Source: Ectocarpus siliculosus
Lineage: Eukaryota > Sar > Phaeophyceae > Ectocarpales > Ectocarpaceae
Assembly: GCA_000310025.1 (NCBI GenBank)
Contig: FN648038.1
Location: 219,126-283,125, forward strand
DNA length: 64,000 nt
Direction: 5' to 3'
Part shown: positions 23,059-36,100 of the stretch, piece by piece
Numbering within the stretch: position 1 is the first letter of the stretch
Layout: each line of letters starts with the position of its first letter
Translations under genes and position numbers: made by a program
The notes under the pieces: generated by a model
What the model was told of the DNA's origin: nothing
Databases searched by the model: none
The model's input: only the letters and a program-made list of their open reading frames with translations

Positions 23059-26000
23059 TCAATCGCCTTTCACCCGACCTACTTCCTTGCGTATTCTACC
23101 AGCCGCCACCCCCTGGCCCCGTCCACGTTTCAAAAACCCGAACGCAACACCAAGCAATCCATGAAACCATCGTCGACCGTTGTCCTCATTCCCCCTGGCA
23201 CTGTTTCCACATTTTCCGTTACTATCGTTGTCGCCGTCGTTATCTGCGTTGCCACTCTTCTTTTTCCTACGGGAGGAAGCGCTTTTCCGAACGAGAAGAT
23301 TGATGGCCGTGCCCAAGAAGAAAGTAATCACGGTACTCGTGAAGGTTATGACGTTGAACGGCATGCTGAAATCCGGCTGAGGGGAGTCCAACAGCCCGGC
23401 CTCTCCGTACGCGTAGACAACACGGCCCTCTCCCCTCCGTCTCCGGCGCTCATGCAGTGGACGCCCCCCGTCTCGAACAGCAGCACAGCTTCCGTCGTGC
23501 CCCAGATGCTGCCCGCCACTTTCGCCTTCCTGGCACCCGGGCTCGCCGACCTCACCCTCCCTCCCGGCGAAGGAGAACCGAGCGAGCGGGGGAGGGACGT
23601 CGAGGCCTCGGCTAGGGTCCGGGGGGAATTCTTCCACGGTCAAGAAGCGCTTGAAGAAGTCGAACTCCAGAACCAGGGTCGACGCCGGCGGGACCCATGC
23701 CCGAACTTCGACAACCGCCGGCCTGCGACCTTCCCCCGGGGTGAGCGTGATGTTTTGCGCGGGGTTCACGAGCGGACCAAGCCCCCCGTCGTCGCCACCG
23801 ATGCACCGCTCACCGCCGATGGCCGAAGCGCCACCGCCGAGCGTCGCCGCGGAGACCTCTCCTTCAGTGGAAGTACCGGGATGATGAGCTGCACCAGAGT
23901 CTCCCAGGCGAGAGGAAGAGCAAGGGGAGACCAATCGAGCCCGCAGCGTCCCCAGCATCGGCACCATGAAGAAAGGGACGGGCTGGACGAACTCCGCTAG
24001 GGCGCCCGACGTCGGGTGCATGTTAACGAGGTGCGAAACTGAGACGCCGCGAGTTCCCCCGCGCCCGGAAAGATAGTGGTCGAGCCCGGCCACCGGCGGC
24101 GCGGAATACGATCTAGCAGCACCGGCAGCAGCATCCGCCCTCGCGGCGCCATCTTCGGTGATTGTAGAGGGTTCCACCGACGCTTGTCCGTCGGATCCCG
24201 TGGCAAGGTCCCAGAGCTTTCTCTGCAAGAACTCCGTCATTGTCGAAGACCTCGACTTACTCTTCTTGCCTCCGGCGGCTACAGGCGACGGCAACACCCT
24301 GGAAATCACGTTGACGGGCGTCTCGGCGTCACCGCCCGGGTCCGCAGCCGCCCCCGACGGCCCGGCATCGCAGTCCGAGTCAGAAACTGCGCAGCCAGCG
24401 GTGGCAGGCGAGGAATCGTCGCTGTCGGAGACAAGCCCCCCGAAGACGTGGATAGCGCTGCGGCTGGCGACCGGGCACCCTTCGAGTTGGACCGCCTGAG
24501 ACGAAGCCAACTTGGGCGGAAGAAGCAGGGATGATATCGACCAGCCCTCTCCCTCCGAGATGGCTTTCGCCTCGGTGCCGTCGCCGCCCTTCCCAGCACG
24601 GTCAGCGACGCTGCTGCTGGTGCTGGTGCTAGTGCTACCGAGTCCTCGCGACGGTACGGTAGAGGCCGCCGAGGGAAGGTTTGGCCGCGGGCGGAAGACC
24701 GCGAGCACTGTCTGCTCAAGGGTTAAGGATGTGATCACGCCGCCACCGCCTGTGTCGGCAGCACCAGCGGTGTCGCCTGGTGACCCCGCGTGGTTGTGGT
24801 TGTCGGCGCGGTCGGAGAATGTGGCCGATGCCCTCACAGATATGGAGTGGTAGTCTGATTGGAACAGACGGGTGGGGTGGAGTAGACTGCCGAGTCCGGT
24901 CTGCGAGGTTCATCGAATACAGCCAACGGTCGGCGGAGGTGAGAACCGGCGATTGGTAAGGCGATGGCTGACAGAACGACGTTTCCGTACTGGGAATACA
25001 CCCCAACAAACAACTTACCCCACCATCATCACGGGCTGCACAAGGCGTAGGAAAAGGAAACGTCAAAGGGATGGAGACAAGAAGCGATGTGCGCGTCCTC
25101 GCGAAGGCACACCGGGCCAAGTGTCCGACCAAGCAGGCGGCTCCTCCTACCGAGATCCGCATAATTGAGCACCAAAACACGGAGTACACACCAAGAGTGG
25201 CGTGTGTTTTGTCGTCTCATCTGCTCTGGGCGCCAGTCTGTTTGACGCACCACCAGAGGTTGCACAGAAGGAAAGTATAGACTACATTTTATATTTTCTT
25301 CACAACTTCCCGTAGGGTGATGGCCTGCATACGTTATTGCGAGAATGGCGCAATCGTTAAGTCGCTCTTTAGGTGACCACTCTCCACCATGCGCTTCAAC
25401 CTCAACATCGCGAACCACAAACTCCAGCGAGATTCTTGTTCGCAATCAATAGGGTCAAGAGGGCTGCCAGCCACCCGGGCGACAGATGTGAAGCATGATA
25501 TATTATGGCATCTTCATGGTGCCAAGGCAACCGTACAAAAACGAACGACGTCGTCTATCGATTTACCGCATGGTTTGTTCGGCCAACTCCAGTCAAAGCA
25601 CATCATGGCAAGGAGCTCAACGCCCGCACACCTTTGATCGACATGGGAGCATCTTGATCAGAGGTATGAGATTCTCTGTGCAAATTGGCTCCCGTGGCAA
25701 CGTTCCCCTCAGCACGGTCGTGCCGTTGGTGGCGTAAGAAACCTCCCCGGGCATGGCCATCTTCAACGGCGTGTGCACCCTGCAGTTCGCCGGAAGTAGA
25801 TGGGTGGGGTTCGTGGCCGGACCAAACGTAAACAAGCATTGCGAAGTCAAGCGCTCAGAACGGCACAGCAGCAGCGTGTTCTTCTGGGCACCTCAAGGAA
25901 AAATTGCTATCTATGTAGAAGTGCAGCAGATACGCTCTAGAGCTCTTCCATGGCAACGTCCGCAGATATTCAAGCTAAACTACACAAAGCCTGCACGGGC

Positions 26001-29000
26001 CTTCCTCATCGCGCGCCCCCCCTCCCTTTCCACAAACCAGAACACTGTCCCCCACAACGACTCAAGACTTGCCCGAGGGCACATTGAAGGCAATTGCATT
26101 GCTAGGGCGTGCTACTCGAGGGTTGGAAACGCTGCGCTGAGCATGACGCCCGTACCGCAGTGGGACAACAGAGGTTGACGTACGTGAGCATGATACACAA
26201 CGCTGTGCCCCGAGCTTGTAGTAGGAAAACGCTATCATTTTCCCGCACATAGTCGCTTCGGTCAACTCTGTTTTACCTTCACTATGCCACGCCACAGCCG
26301 AGAAGCTTGTTCCAGAAAGAACACCGCCGATACACAAAAACAGACCCAAACGTCAGGAAACCGTCCTCGCACCACCGGAAAGCTTCCTCCACAGGGAAAA
26401 ACAAAAGCAGAAAGCACAGCAGTGTTCCCCACTCTTTCAATCGAGTCTCAGCCTCGAATCGAGCGGCCGACGTCACTACGCCACACGCAAGGAAACCGTC
26501 CACGCCCCCAAGCGAGGATGAATGAACCACGACAAATAGTGCCCCCTCTGTCGTAAAGAGTTCATGTCTCACCTAGTTTCGTCCATGCCGTCAAGCGAGG
26601 AGCAGTAAAGGCCGGACAGGCTTCGCCGGAGCCCGACCCAGCTCTCCCACGCGCCGTTGTCTGGGAGCCTCGCCCACATCTCTGCGCCACCTGCAAGTTG
26701 CAACCCATCCAGCATGGCCAACTAGTGAGAGGCACACACCACAAGATGTCGCCTTTGTGGGAGATGGTCGAAGATAGGTTATGGAGAGACATGTACACGG
26801 ACTCGTTGGGGTGAATATCGTGACAATTGGTTCCAGCCGGCGTGAGGTACAACGGAATAGACTACAACCGAGGTACGTAGATAGAGCATCAGCGCGATTT
26901 TTTGCGGCGTCTACCGATGCTACATCAACAGGAACGCATCGGTAACGAATACCACTTTGGAAGAAAAGAACGCCTGTATGTTCAGCGCGAAGACCACAAC
27001 AGCACAACACCGAAATTGAAGCGACAACGTTAGCGTGCTCCGCAAGCAAAATGCGAGAGCGTGCATGACTGGATCGAATGACCTACGTACGTCCAAAATA
27101 TCACATTTCGAAAATCACACCTGCTGTATGAACCTTACTGCCCGCTCAAGCACATGAAGGGTAAATATTGGCCAACATATTGTCGGAGGTAGCCTCCGTT
27201 TGCCAACCGAAGACGTCTGCCATGCAGTGACAAGCAGCAAGTCGGCTAAAATATACCGCGCGAAGCGGCCTGGGGTTCGTACAAGGTCCGGGGTTTCGTA
27301 CAAGGTCATTCAACTACAATACTTGTTTCCTTACCGGGGGTGTACTCGCCGCTGGATCCGTCACCAGGTCCGTTTCCCCACCCCACGGTGTCCCACCTCC
27401 CCTTTGACATTTGCAGGCTCAGATCTCGCACCTGCCCCCAGGCAAGCAAGGGGTCAGTTCGCGGCTGACTTTTATTCCTGCGTGCGTTGCCGGTGGTATA
27501 ACCCGTGGTAGTGCATGCTGTACATATCTGCGGGAGGAGCATTTCGGAAACAGCGTACAGACACTCACGGCGGGTGTGGATATGCCAGCAGTGGCAACTG
27601 CTTATCCAAACACCGTGCCTGACTGGTTGCACGTGTTGTTCGTTGGCTTTTGGATTTTGTCCATCGCCCATCGAACGCAATACATGGACATCTGTCGAAG
27701 AAATCCCGACACACACAAGTAGATATTGAAACCACGTTTTCGAGTTAACCATATCATACGTCGTACAAGGTTCCCCTACGGGAGGTAGCAGGTGGTTTGC
27801 CTCCCGGGGGCGACGCAAGAGGACATGGCCAATCAATGACATCGCGGTCCCATGGTTGGTCGTCATAACGTTCGGTAGTGCCGGCTTCGTCAACCTGCAT
27901 GCTTATAATTTGCCTGGAATTTGCATCATATGTGCGGGGTATTTTGTTTTCTCCCGCCGTGACTTTCCCTTGTGCGCGAGTGAGGGGTTTTGGCTATAGC
28001 AGTTTGCTGCAGGTCCTGCTGCTGTAATCCGCTGCGTTTAATCACTTTCTCTTCTTGTGCGATCGTGTTTTCCATGGTCTGCGGGACTTTTTCACGCATA
28101 CACCAACAACAACGGATCAAAGGGACGCTCAACGTGCCCAAGAACAGTCACAGATAGATGTAGACTGCTACCGTACCAAACTTCTATATTTGACTTTTTC
28201 GATTGTTCGGAATTGAAATGTACATTTACCGCTGCCAAAATTGTGCGAGAGGACTTCTGGGTCGCGTGGTGTGTTCCCATGAGCATGAAGAGTCTTGATC
28301 CCCGCTGTGGGTACGCATGCGCCAGTTGCCGTGTGGTGGTTGTGTGCACAACAATCACAGCAGCAGGTGTGTGGGCGCGTGGGCGCGTGGCGCGTGGTGC
28401 GGGGTAAACAACAAGTTATGTTTTTAGTTTTCGTGCCGTTCGAGGAGGCTTTTATGGTTTGGATTCCCAACCCCTGAAAAAAGAGCCATTCCCAGCGACA
28501 ATAAGCGGTCCTAACGCGCACCACCGGAGTCTCGCGAGCCCCACACATAACGGGTAATGTACCGACGGGTCCTCTGCGTGCCATGCAGAAGAAAGTGCGA
28601 AAAAAAACGCTGTCCCAGCGGTGAAAAACGAATGCGAAGAGTAAAAAAGTCGAAATCCTACATATGCATATCTAAGATATAATATTCACTGATGCCGACT
28701 TCAACGCATCCCCTTAAAAGGCTATCTCGGGTGTGCGTGCTGTAATCCCACCTCGTCGCATTTTTTTTAACGAACGAACCAACCGGGGTATTTTTTTTTG
28801 TACACCAAAACGACAAAGCACCCAGGGGGAGGGTCGGCGACATAAAATGATAGACAACGATTGGCCAGCACACATAAAGCGTATGGTATTCTGGTGGTTC
28901 AGGCCGTGGAATGCTGCAAACCAAGATTTTCGAGCGACCTTTCACCATTTTGCGTTTTGGTAGCAGGAACAATGCACCCGTTGGGCCACAACGTTGTAAA

Positions 29001-29834
29001 TGGTTGCCGGACCCATCAACTCCCATGTTTCCTTGAATAAATCAATAGATATCGCGCTCCGCTAAAAATGTCTCCGTTACAGAAAACTGTGTAAGGGTAA
29101 TGGACGTACGTACAAACAGGACTTAAAAGAGTGGCAGGAACTATAATATGGACACATGTAAACCTTGAATCCTCGTCCTCGTGGATGTATACAGCGGCGT
29201 TACATATACTGTACTGCTTTACTGCGTGTAGTTTGCAGGAGTTTCAAACCTTGCATCTCCGTAGATCTAAACATCCGCGTTTTAGAGTCCGCTACGGCTG
29301 GCGACGGAACATTTTGGTGCATATCATATGACCTGTTGCCTTGAATGTATTGAAGATTCAACATCACGTCTCACTTGCTGTCGTTATTTTACGGGTAGCA
29401 CAACAACAGCAGAAGACCACAGAAAGCTGTGCGACGCACAAGAGGGACACCCCGGACAGCAGGCTTGCCTTGAATCTGTCGAGGAGTACCCCAACCGCTC
29501 TGGGGAAGACCGCTTCGAAATGGCACAGCCTTTCCGCCTGCGCTGTCCTTGCTTTCCCCACAGATTCTCGGAGCCTAGCCTCCCGTCCTTCGTGCCAGTC
29601 CTCGTGATCCTGGCAGCGATGCCGCGCCTGCGGCACCCAGTGAGAGCGGAACACGAACCTTGCCCCAACGTGGTGTTGGCCCAACCTCTCGACCGTAAGG
29701 TCCTCCGTAAAGCTCGTTCCGCTCGCTGATACACCTGTATCGAAACCACCAAAGGCTCCTGACATGATCCCTGCGAGGCAGAAGCCGATCGCTCTCAAAA
29801 AACCATGATCTAGTGCTGCCCGGGATAGCCTCAT
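23059..29834 (-). CDS. PIGT: GPI transamidase subunit PIG-T (five exons)
   Basis: PIG-T (yeast Gpi16) is a single-pass ER membrane subunit of the GPI transamidase that attaches glycolipid anchors to proteins. Exons: 29469-29834, 27335-27431, 26573-26690, 25632-25779 and 23059-24900; phases agree throughout, giving 856 residues. Exon 1 has a signal peptide (AIGFCLAGIMSGAFGG), then FTEDLTVERL and HFEAVFPRAVGVLLDRFK (the family's FPKALGQL block). Exon 2: VRDLSLQMSKGRWD. Exon 3: GAEMWARL and SWVGLRRSLSGLYCSSL. Exon 4: LPREPICTENLIPLIKMLPC. Exon 5: GSLLHPTRLFQSDYHS, LEQTVLAVF, EEFPPDPSRGLDVPP and the terminal PDFSMPFNVITFTSTVITFF, whose hydrophobic part is the membrane segment, followed by a basic cytosolic tail. 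Intron 1 has a GC donor (AAG|GCAAGC). The family's disulfide to the catalytic subunit probably uses the CTEN cysteine (inference). Exon 5 (1,842 nt) holds long Ser/Gly/Ala insertions that make the protein larger than human PIGT (578 residues). Confidence 0.94.
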
Positions 29835-30132
29835 ACTCTGGCCGGCTCTTGAGAACGAGACGGAGGAAGAGCGCGTCTTGCGGCTGTGGTAGGTGCTGCC
29901 TTTGAGCTGCAAACCGGATCTCTGGGGTTGCGTGGTGTCATGGCTGGGTGCAATAAATTGTCCGGTCCATGCCCTCTGCGAGGTCATTTCGCGGCGCCCC
30001 CTACCTTGTAACGGAAATGGGTTCCTGCGAGACAGATCAGCATCTCCCGTCTGCATATCCTCTCTACCTTCTACGCGCGCGTTCGATACGGCATTAGAGA
30101 GCACCAACGACAACTACACCTGTTTCGGAGTT
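29835..30132. promoter_or_regulatory. candidate bidirectional promoter, PIGT / U-box gene
   Basis: Only 298 bp separate the PIGT start codon (minus, 29834) from the predicted start of the plus-strand U-box gene (30133), so both 5' untranslated regions and any promoter must share this segment. No TATA-like box was evident. The upstream limit of transcription on each side is unknown. Confidence 0.5.
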
Positions 30133-33100
30133 ATGAAGGAGGCAACTGCAAGCAAGTCCAAATTGGGGGCAAGGTGCGGCATTACAGCAGAGCCTGTCTC
30201 GAAAAAAACTCTCGGCGGAATCCGTACCGCTACCAACGGTGCCAGTGCCACATGTTGTGTACGGCGTGGTTGCCTCGCGGGTGGATATTTTGGAGGCCGA
30301 AACTCTCTAAGAAAATGGGGATCTCAACTCTTCGACGCGCCTACAACACTCCTCCCACATTTATCCCCGTTCGAAACCAATTTAGTCTGGCTTTTTGACT
30401 GAATGACACATTTCCAAACGTCTTGATTGGAAAGCCTCAGCTGGAAACAACGACACCCAGGTGGTTTGTCGACGACATTGGCGCTTCGTGTTCTCTTTAT
30501 GAATGCAGCTTTGTCGTCGGTTACCTGTGTACTGTTAGTAGAGTTCTGTGAGCCCTTCAATTCTCCCAACAACGACCGGAGGAACACCAAGGAAGTCTAG
30601 CACGCACACACACACCCATTTATCAGATACATCAAGATATGCACTCTCGTTTCGGTGACTATTAACGGATCCCCAACTGCATGCATGCATGCACACACAT
30701 GGATCATATAGTACCGCACTGCTTGCATGCACACACATGGATCATTTAGTACCTTGGTCTTGCTTGATATGCAAATATGTTTTCCATGTGCCTAAGAGAA
30801 GCGAACGACTGATAAGAGTGCGTGCGCAAGGTAGGTGACGCCATGGATTAGCTCAATAACCAGGGGTGTCACTTCCACTAAGACCTATTTAGACACGTTG
30901 ATACGTAGCCTATGTACAGCTGTTCCTCAACCAAAATCGTGCTTGAGTGCGAAGCCTCGAGAAAACAACTTGCAGTAAACAAGAAACCCCGATATATGTG
31001 TGTTAAGGTAACCGCTTGTACCACTGCTGTGGCTACAAACAAGCATGTTGCTACGCTGGAGTGCCTTCCTGGTCTATAAACAAACGAAATTACAATCCCC
31101 CGTGACGCGTTCAGGGAATCGCTGGCCTTCGCAACCCAGGGGACGATGCCGGACGTGCCGGGCATTTTCGTAGAAATCTTAATCTTCAGTTCCCATTTCC
31201 CGCAGCTTTTCCTATTTGTTTAAGGCAGGCATCATCCGCAATACTGAATGCGAGCCTTGAGGAATCGAGCTCTGTTGTGTACCACGTATTGTATACATTC
31301 AGTATGTCGTGCGCAAGGCGATAACTACGGTAGATGCCAGACTCCACATTCCCGTTTAATTGTTTCTGTCAGGTGGCAGTTGAACGCCTCCATGCTGTCG
31401 AGACCGGCCGACCTCTCAGCCCTGGTTACCTTGAGTCAGAGCAAGCCCGAGGTAAACAAGAAGTGCAGTTGTTTGACGTGGAAAAGGCAAGCCGAAATGA
31501 GCGTCATCGATCGCTTGAAACCTTGCATGAAACGCAGAGCACGATGTTCCCATGCGAGTCAATCATGCTTTCAGTGTGCAAAAAGAGCGCACCAAACAAC
31601 GCTTCCCTTATCTGAGGTCTTGTCTTGCTCGGCATAGGCTCCATGTGATGGAATTCTCCGCTCCATTTATGTCCCAATCGTACGAAACCAGGAATTCTTC
31701 GTGGACGATACGTTGCATGTTCTGGTGAGCAAGCTCTTGAACTGCCGAAACGAGCAAGTGTCGGACAAGGACACCAAGCTGGATGTACTTGCGATCCTGG
31801 CTAACCTGGTGAGTGAATTTAATCACCAGGGCATAGCCGACATGAGTATCGCGCCAAAACAAAAGTACATTTCCAGGCAAAACCCAACACCTTGGTGTAG
31901 CTCTTGTACCGCAGGGAGCACATCATCTTGGGATGGCTGTTTCGGGAATTCTCGCCATCCACTACATATGTGTAGCAATTGTTCTACACAAGCAACATGT
32001 CGAATGGTGTTTCGGCACCAACCTGGTACAACGGAACATTGCCGAACAATGTACAGCAGTACAAGGAGTGCAATGAACGAGATGCCAGCGGTCCACCTCC
32101 AACCTGGAACAGCGTCCCAAGCTGTAGAGTACACAGCACAATGCATCATGATCATGTCTACATCAGGAGGTTCAGAATAGTCATCATCATCCACCATCAT
32201 AGTAGCGAACGGCCTTCGTTCGGATCCCTTTTTGTTTACTACCGTTGTATGTATCGCCTTGAAAACACATTCCACTGCAGTCTGGCTCTGGAGATGCTCG
32301 CGCCAAAGAGGAAGTCAGGACCGCCCTACAGGGCGTGAGCGAGTGGTTTGATGACTACCTTGCTGGGGAGCAAGGAGATGGATTGGAACAGGTAGAGCCG
32401 CTCATGGAGAACATTCGGTTTTGATGAGAGTGTCAGCTGTCGGCACCTTCCTGTCAGGCCTGATCATGGACATATGCACGCTGTCGTATTTCACTTTTAT
32501 TCTTCTTTGCAATCATCGAGAACAGCGTGCGTGCCTCAACCTGAAGAGGATTGCAACTCTGTTTTCGCAGAGTACGCCGTCTGTTCCTTTTTTGTGTACG
32601 AACGCTTTTGGAGCTGAAGGATTTCCATGCAAGTTTTTTATCCCTCACACCAAAACTTCCCCAATCGCTGCATAGGAGCCGGAGTTGCACAAGTCGATGT
32701 TGCTTCTGCTGGCAAGAGCCTGGAACTACAAGGTAGGTCCGCCCAATATCGCGATGAGTACCTTCGGGTTTGGACAAGGTAGCCCGCTAAACACGGAACT
32801 CTCGGCTAATATCTAAAGGCGTGGAACCCGTCCGAGTTTTTTTTAACTCTGCCATGCCGACCCTCGTCGGCTTGTTACCTGCGTGATACGATCTTCGCTA
32901 AATTTTTGAGTGAAGCGAAGTGTGCGTCCCTGCCTTGCGGAACGAAGCATTGCAGGACACGTTCTTGACACACGTCACTCCAACCGACCTCACGTACCAC
33001 ACGTATTTCACAACGATTAGAGTACGCATTTCCCGTCTTTCAATCGTAAAACAGCATTCATTCATGGACAACCGAGCACCGACCCATGCACTATTTCGCC

Positions 33101-36100
33101 CCATCTTTCATACTACGAATCAGCTCAAGACGGAGGATTTGTTGGAGCTGACCCGAGGGGATCGAGGTCTCGCATTAGATTCGGTGAGCGCGGCTGGTAG
33201 AATCCCAAAATGCTAGAGAGTGGGCTGCTGCGCTGCAGCAACATCCTTTTTTTTCGTTCTTCGTAAGCTCGAGAGAGTGGGCTTTTGCGGTACGGTAGAT
33301 TTGTGTTCGCTCTTCCCAAGATAGCCTCTAGCAATCAGGCTACACGAGAATTCTGTCTGTTTTCATCTTCGTGGTATCTTTCGCGTTACCCTTGGAAGAT
33401 GAGGTCCACGCCCGCCACCAAGACATACCAACTCGTATTTGCTCGTAACCGCAGGTGGTGGGGGTCCTGGAAGATGGACGAACGTACGCGACCGAGCTCG
33501 TTCAGAGTCGCAAGCCAGGAGAGGGGGCCGTGGCGCAATGGGAACACGAACTGGTCAGTCGGTATCGTGATATGTAGTTGTTTCAGCAGAGCCTTTGGAG
33601 AGGAAGTTTAAGCTTATTCGTGATGGACCACTAGCAGATGCCCTTCACAGGGCATTCGCGAGAAATGAGGGAACAAGGCGGGGAACAAGGCGTTCTAGCC
33701 CCCAACCCTTTTTACAAGGTGGAGTTTATCGAGAAACTCTCATGCCCTTTAACTTACCAACTCGGTCTCCATCGCTGAAACAGATCTGCCGACAGCACGA
33801 GAAGCCGTTGGTTCTACAGTTGTGCCGCCTTGTACGGGGCTTCACGCACCCCGCATCGTACTTTGCGGGCGACGGCAACCCATCCTCGAGCAAGAATCGT
33901 CGCCACAGCCGGGGCACCAACGGGGGAAATCGGCAAGACTTAGCTCTATTCTCGGTGGACGAGTTCAGCGCAGAAATGGTACGGGTGATCCGTGCCCAGT
34001 ATTGCCTGAATGTCATGAACAACACGAGCTCGGGGCCACGACGAAGTTCGTCGACATATTGGACGAAATGTTTTGTACCCAATGACGCTGGCGGCCCGAT
34101 CCCTCCACCAGTGTCCACCAACACCAGATTTTATGATCTCGCACCAACCGGGGAATGGTTGAGGTCGTTACAGTTCGATTGTCCAGGCCTGCACAGAATA
34201 AAATACGGAGTTGGGTTCTCGGTGGCCGGCCACGTACACGGCTTGATGCCGCTTACCACCGGTGTTCCACTGGTTCTTGTATCCCCCGATGTTGTTCGAA
34301 AACGTTCAGGATAGTCTTCTGGAGATTACTCTTCGCTCGAGGGTCATCGAGAAGCTGTCGGTGGCCCTTGATGCGTGCCTCTTCTGTACACAGTACGGCC
34401 AGGAGGCGTGTCCAGGGATGGACGAGGATGGAACGGCAAAGGAAGTGAGTTTTGGTTCCAGGCTGCCTACGATGCACACGGGGCATCAGCTGCGCCACAA
34501 TAGTTGGCCGTACCCTAGCGGACGGAGCAGTTGAGTTGTGCGGAATCGATTGCCCTTGAGACAAGACTCTCGTCCCAAGAAATTGCACACTTCCCCCCAT
34601 GACCTGGTTTTTGTTTCGGTGACAACACCTATACCTATTGGAAAGATATCCACGAATCGGAATGCGTTGATTCGGCTGAATAGACGGGGCTGGTTCAGAC
34701 CCGGTGGGGACTACAGCCCGGCCCAACGCGAACGAGGATACCTACAAAGACGTATCACGTGGTTTGACTGGCTTGGTTTTTAAATTCATTCTTGGTTGGT
34801 GCTCCGAAGTATCATTTTTCGGCCTTGCAGGTCATCTCGGAGCGACGGGCTTTTAAAGCAAAACTTGTCGAACATGTCACGTTCGACATCGGGCATTCTA
34901 GTGCCAGCCTTGTTCGTGCCTAGCGTGCTGTCGCGTTGTTGTCCGGGTCATTTATGTACGCTGGTGGCGTCTGGCCACGGAAAGCCATCATCCGCGTCAG
35001 TTGGATCATTGCGGATGCTGGACAGCATAGAGCAGAGGTCGGAATAGGTTTATGTGAAGGTTGACCAGTGCCATTGAGGAGCGCGATCTCTTTGGCACAA
35101 ATCGACTGAGGATACCCCTCCTGAGGAATGATACTCTTGTAGTCAGAGAACGTCTTACCATACCGGTGAGCCTAAGCAAAAGAAACGGCTACACTTTAGC
35201 AGCCCATTGCTGTACGACCCTGCTGTGCAACCCATCGAACACGACAATAACAGGAGAGCCATTGGGACGGCAACAGAAGTCTGGACAGCATAGCCAGGGA
35301 CGACGGTAACGGTGGCTGTGGCAAACATGAGCAAAGCCGAGTACCGTTAGAGGACAGCGACCACCTTGCGGTGCACTCTGTGCACATCTTCATGCAGAAC
35401 CTGTACCACTACGCTACACAGAACACGGTGCGGTGCAAAATCAGTACTAACCACTCTCGGATATATAAATTCCTCGCCATCTAGGAGCACGTCAGCTTCT
35501 TGGAAGCACAACTTTGACTAACGCGCAAATTGCAACGTGGGGGCGGTGCCTTGGCGTTGTTGTTGGGAACCTCGTCCAAGATACATTGGGTAAGCCTGAT
35601 GTAGGAACGAAGATATCGGAGCCCGACGAAGGAAGTTGTGCAACGTCTCAGCACCTCGTGCCCTGAAAGACAGGGATTTGCCACCATAAACTGACCGGAA
35701 TGTTTTGGACAACTTGGCTGCGCGATGGGCTGTCACGTGACGGGGTCGAAAACAACATTGCGCGACATACCTCCTCACTCTCTTAACCTTATATCCACCA
35801 TTGAGTTTAGCAAGGCATGCCGTTGGCGTCAGTGAATAACACTGTCCTTTCGAACCTACGGGGGAAACGTAAAAATACTCACTCGCCTTGAACTGTGTGT
35901 GCTGGCAGGACTTTTATCGCCAGCACATGCTGAGCGATACGTTGCTAGTGCCGAGGCTAGTCTTACCCTACCTGGATCAGTGCGTGCGACAGGCTCGACT
36001 TTTGTGTCACAGGTGACAGCAGTAACTTTCCACAGATACCACGCGCTGAGTAGAGTATCCCTCCTCGTGTGGGTTTGCGTCACTCGCATGCGTCGTATTG

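Noticed and set aside
23161-24000. 279-codon plus-strand ORF
   Set aside because: It lies entirely antisense to the PIGT last exon, whose minus-strand frame carries the family signatures. GC-rich coding DNA often leaves open antisense frames.
33600-34314. P-element-type transposase remnant
   Set aside because: A faint resemblance in one frame did not hold up, and the segment fits better as an exon of the U-box gene followed by an intron.
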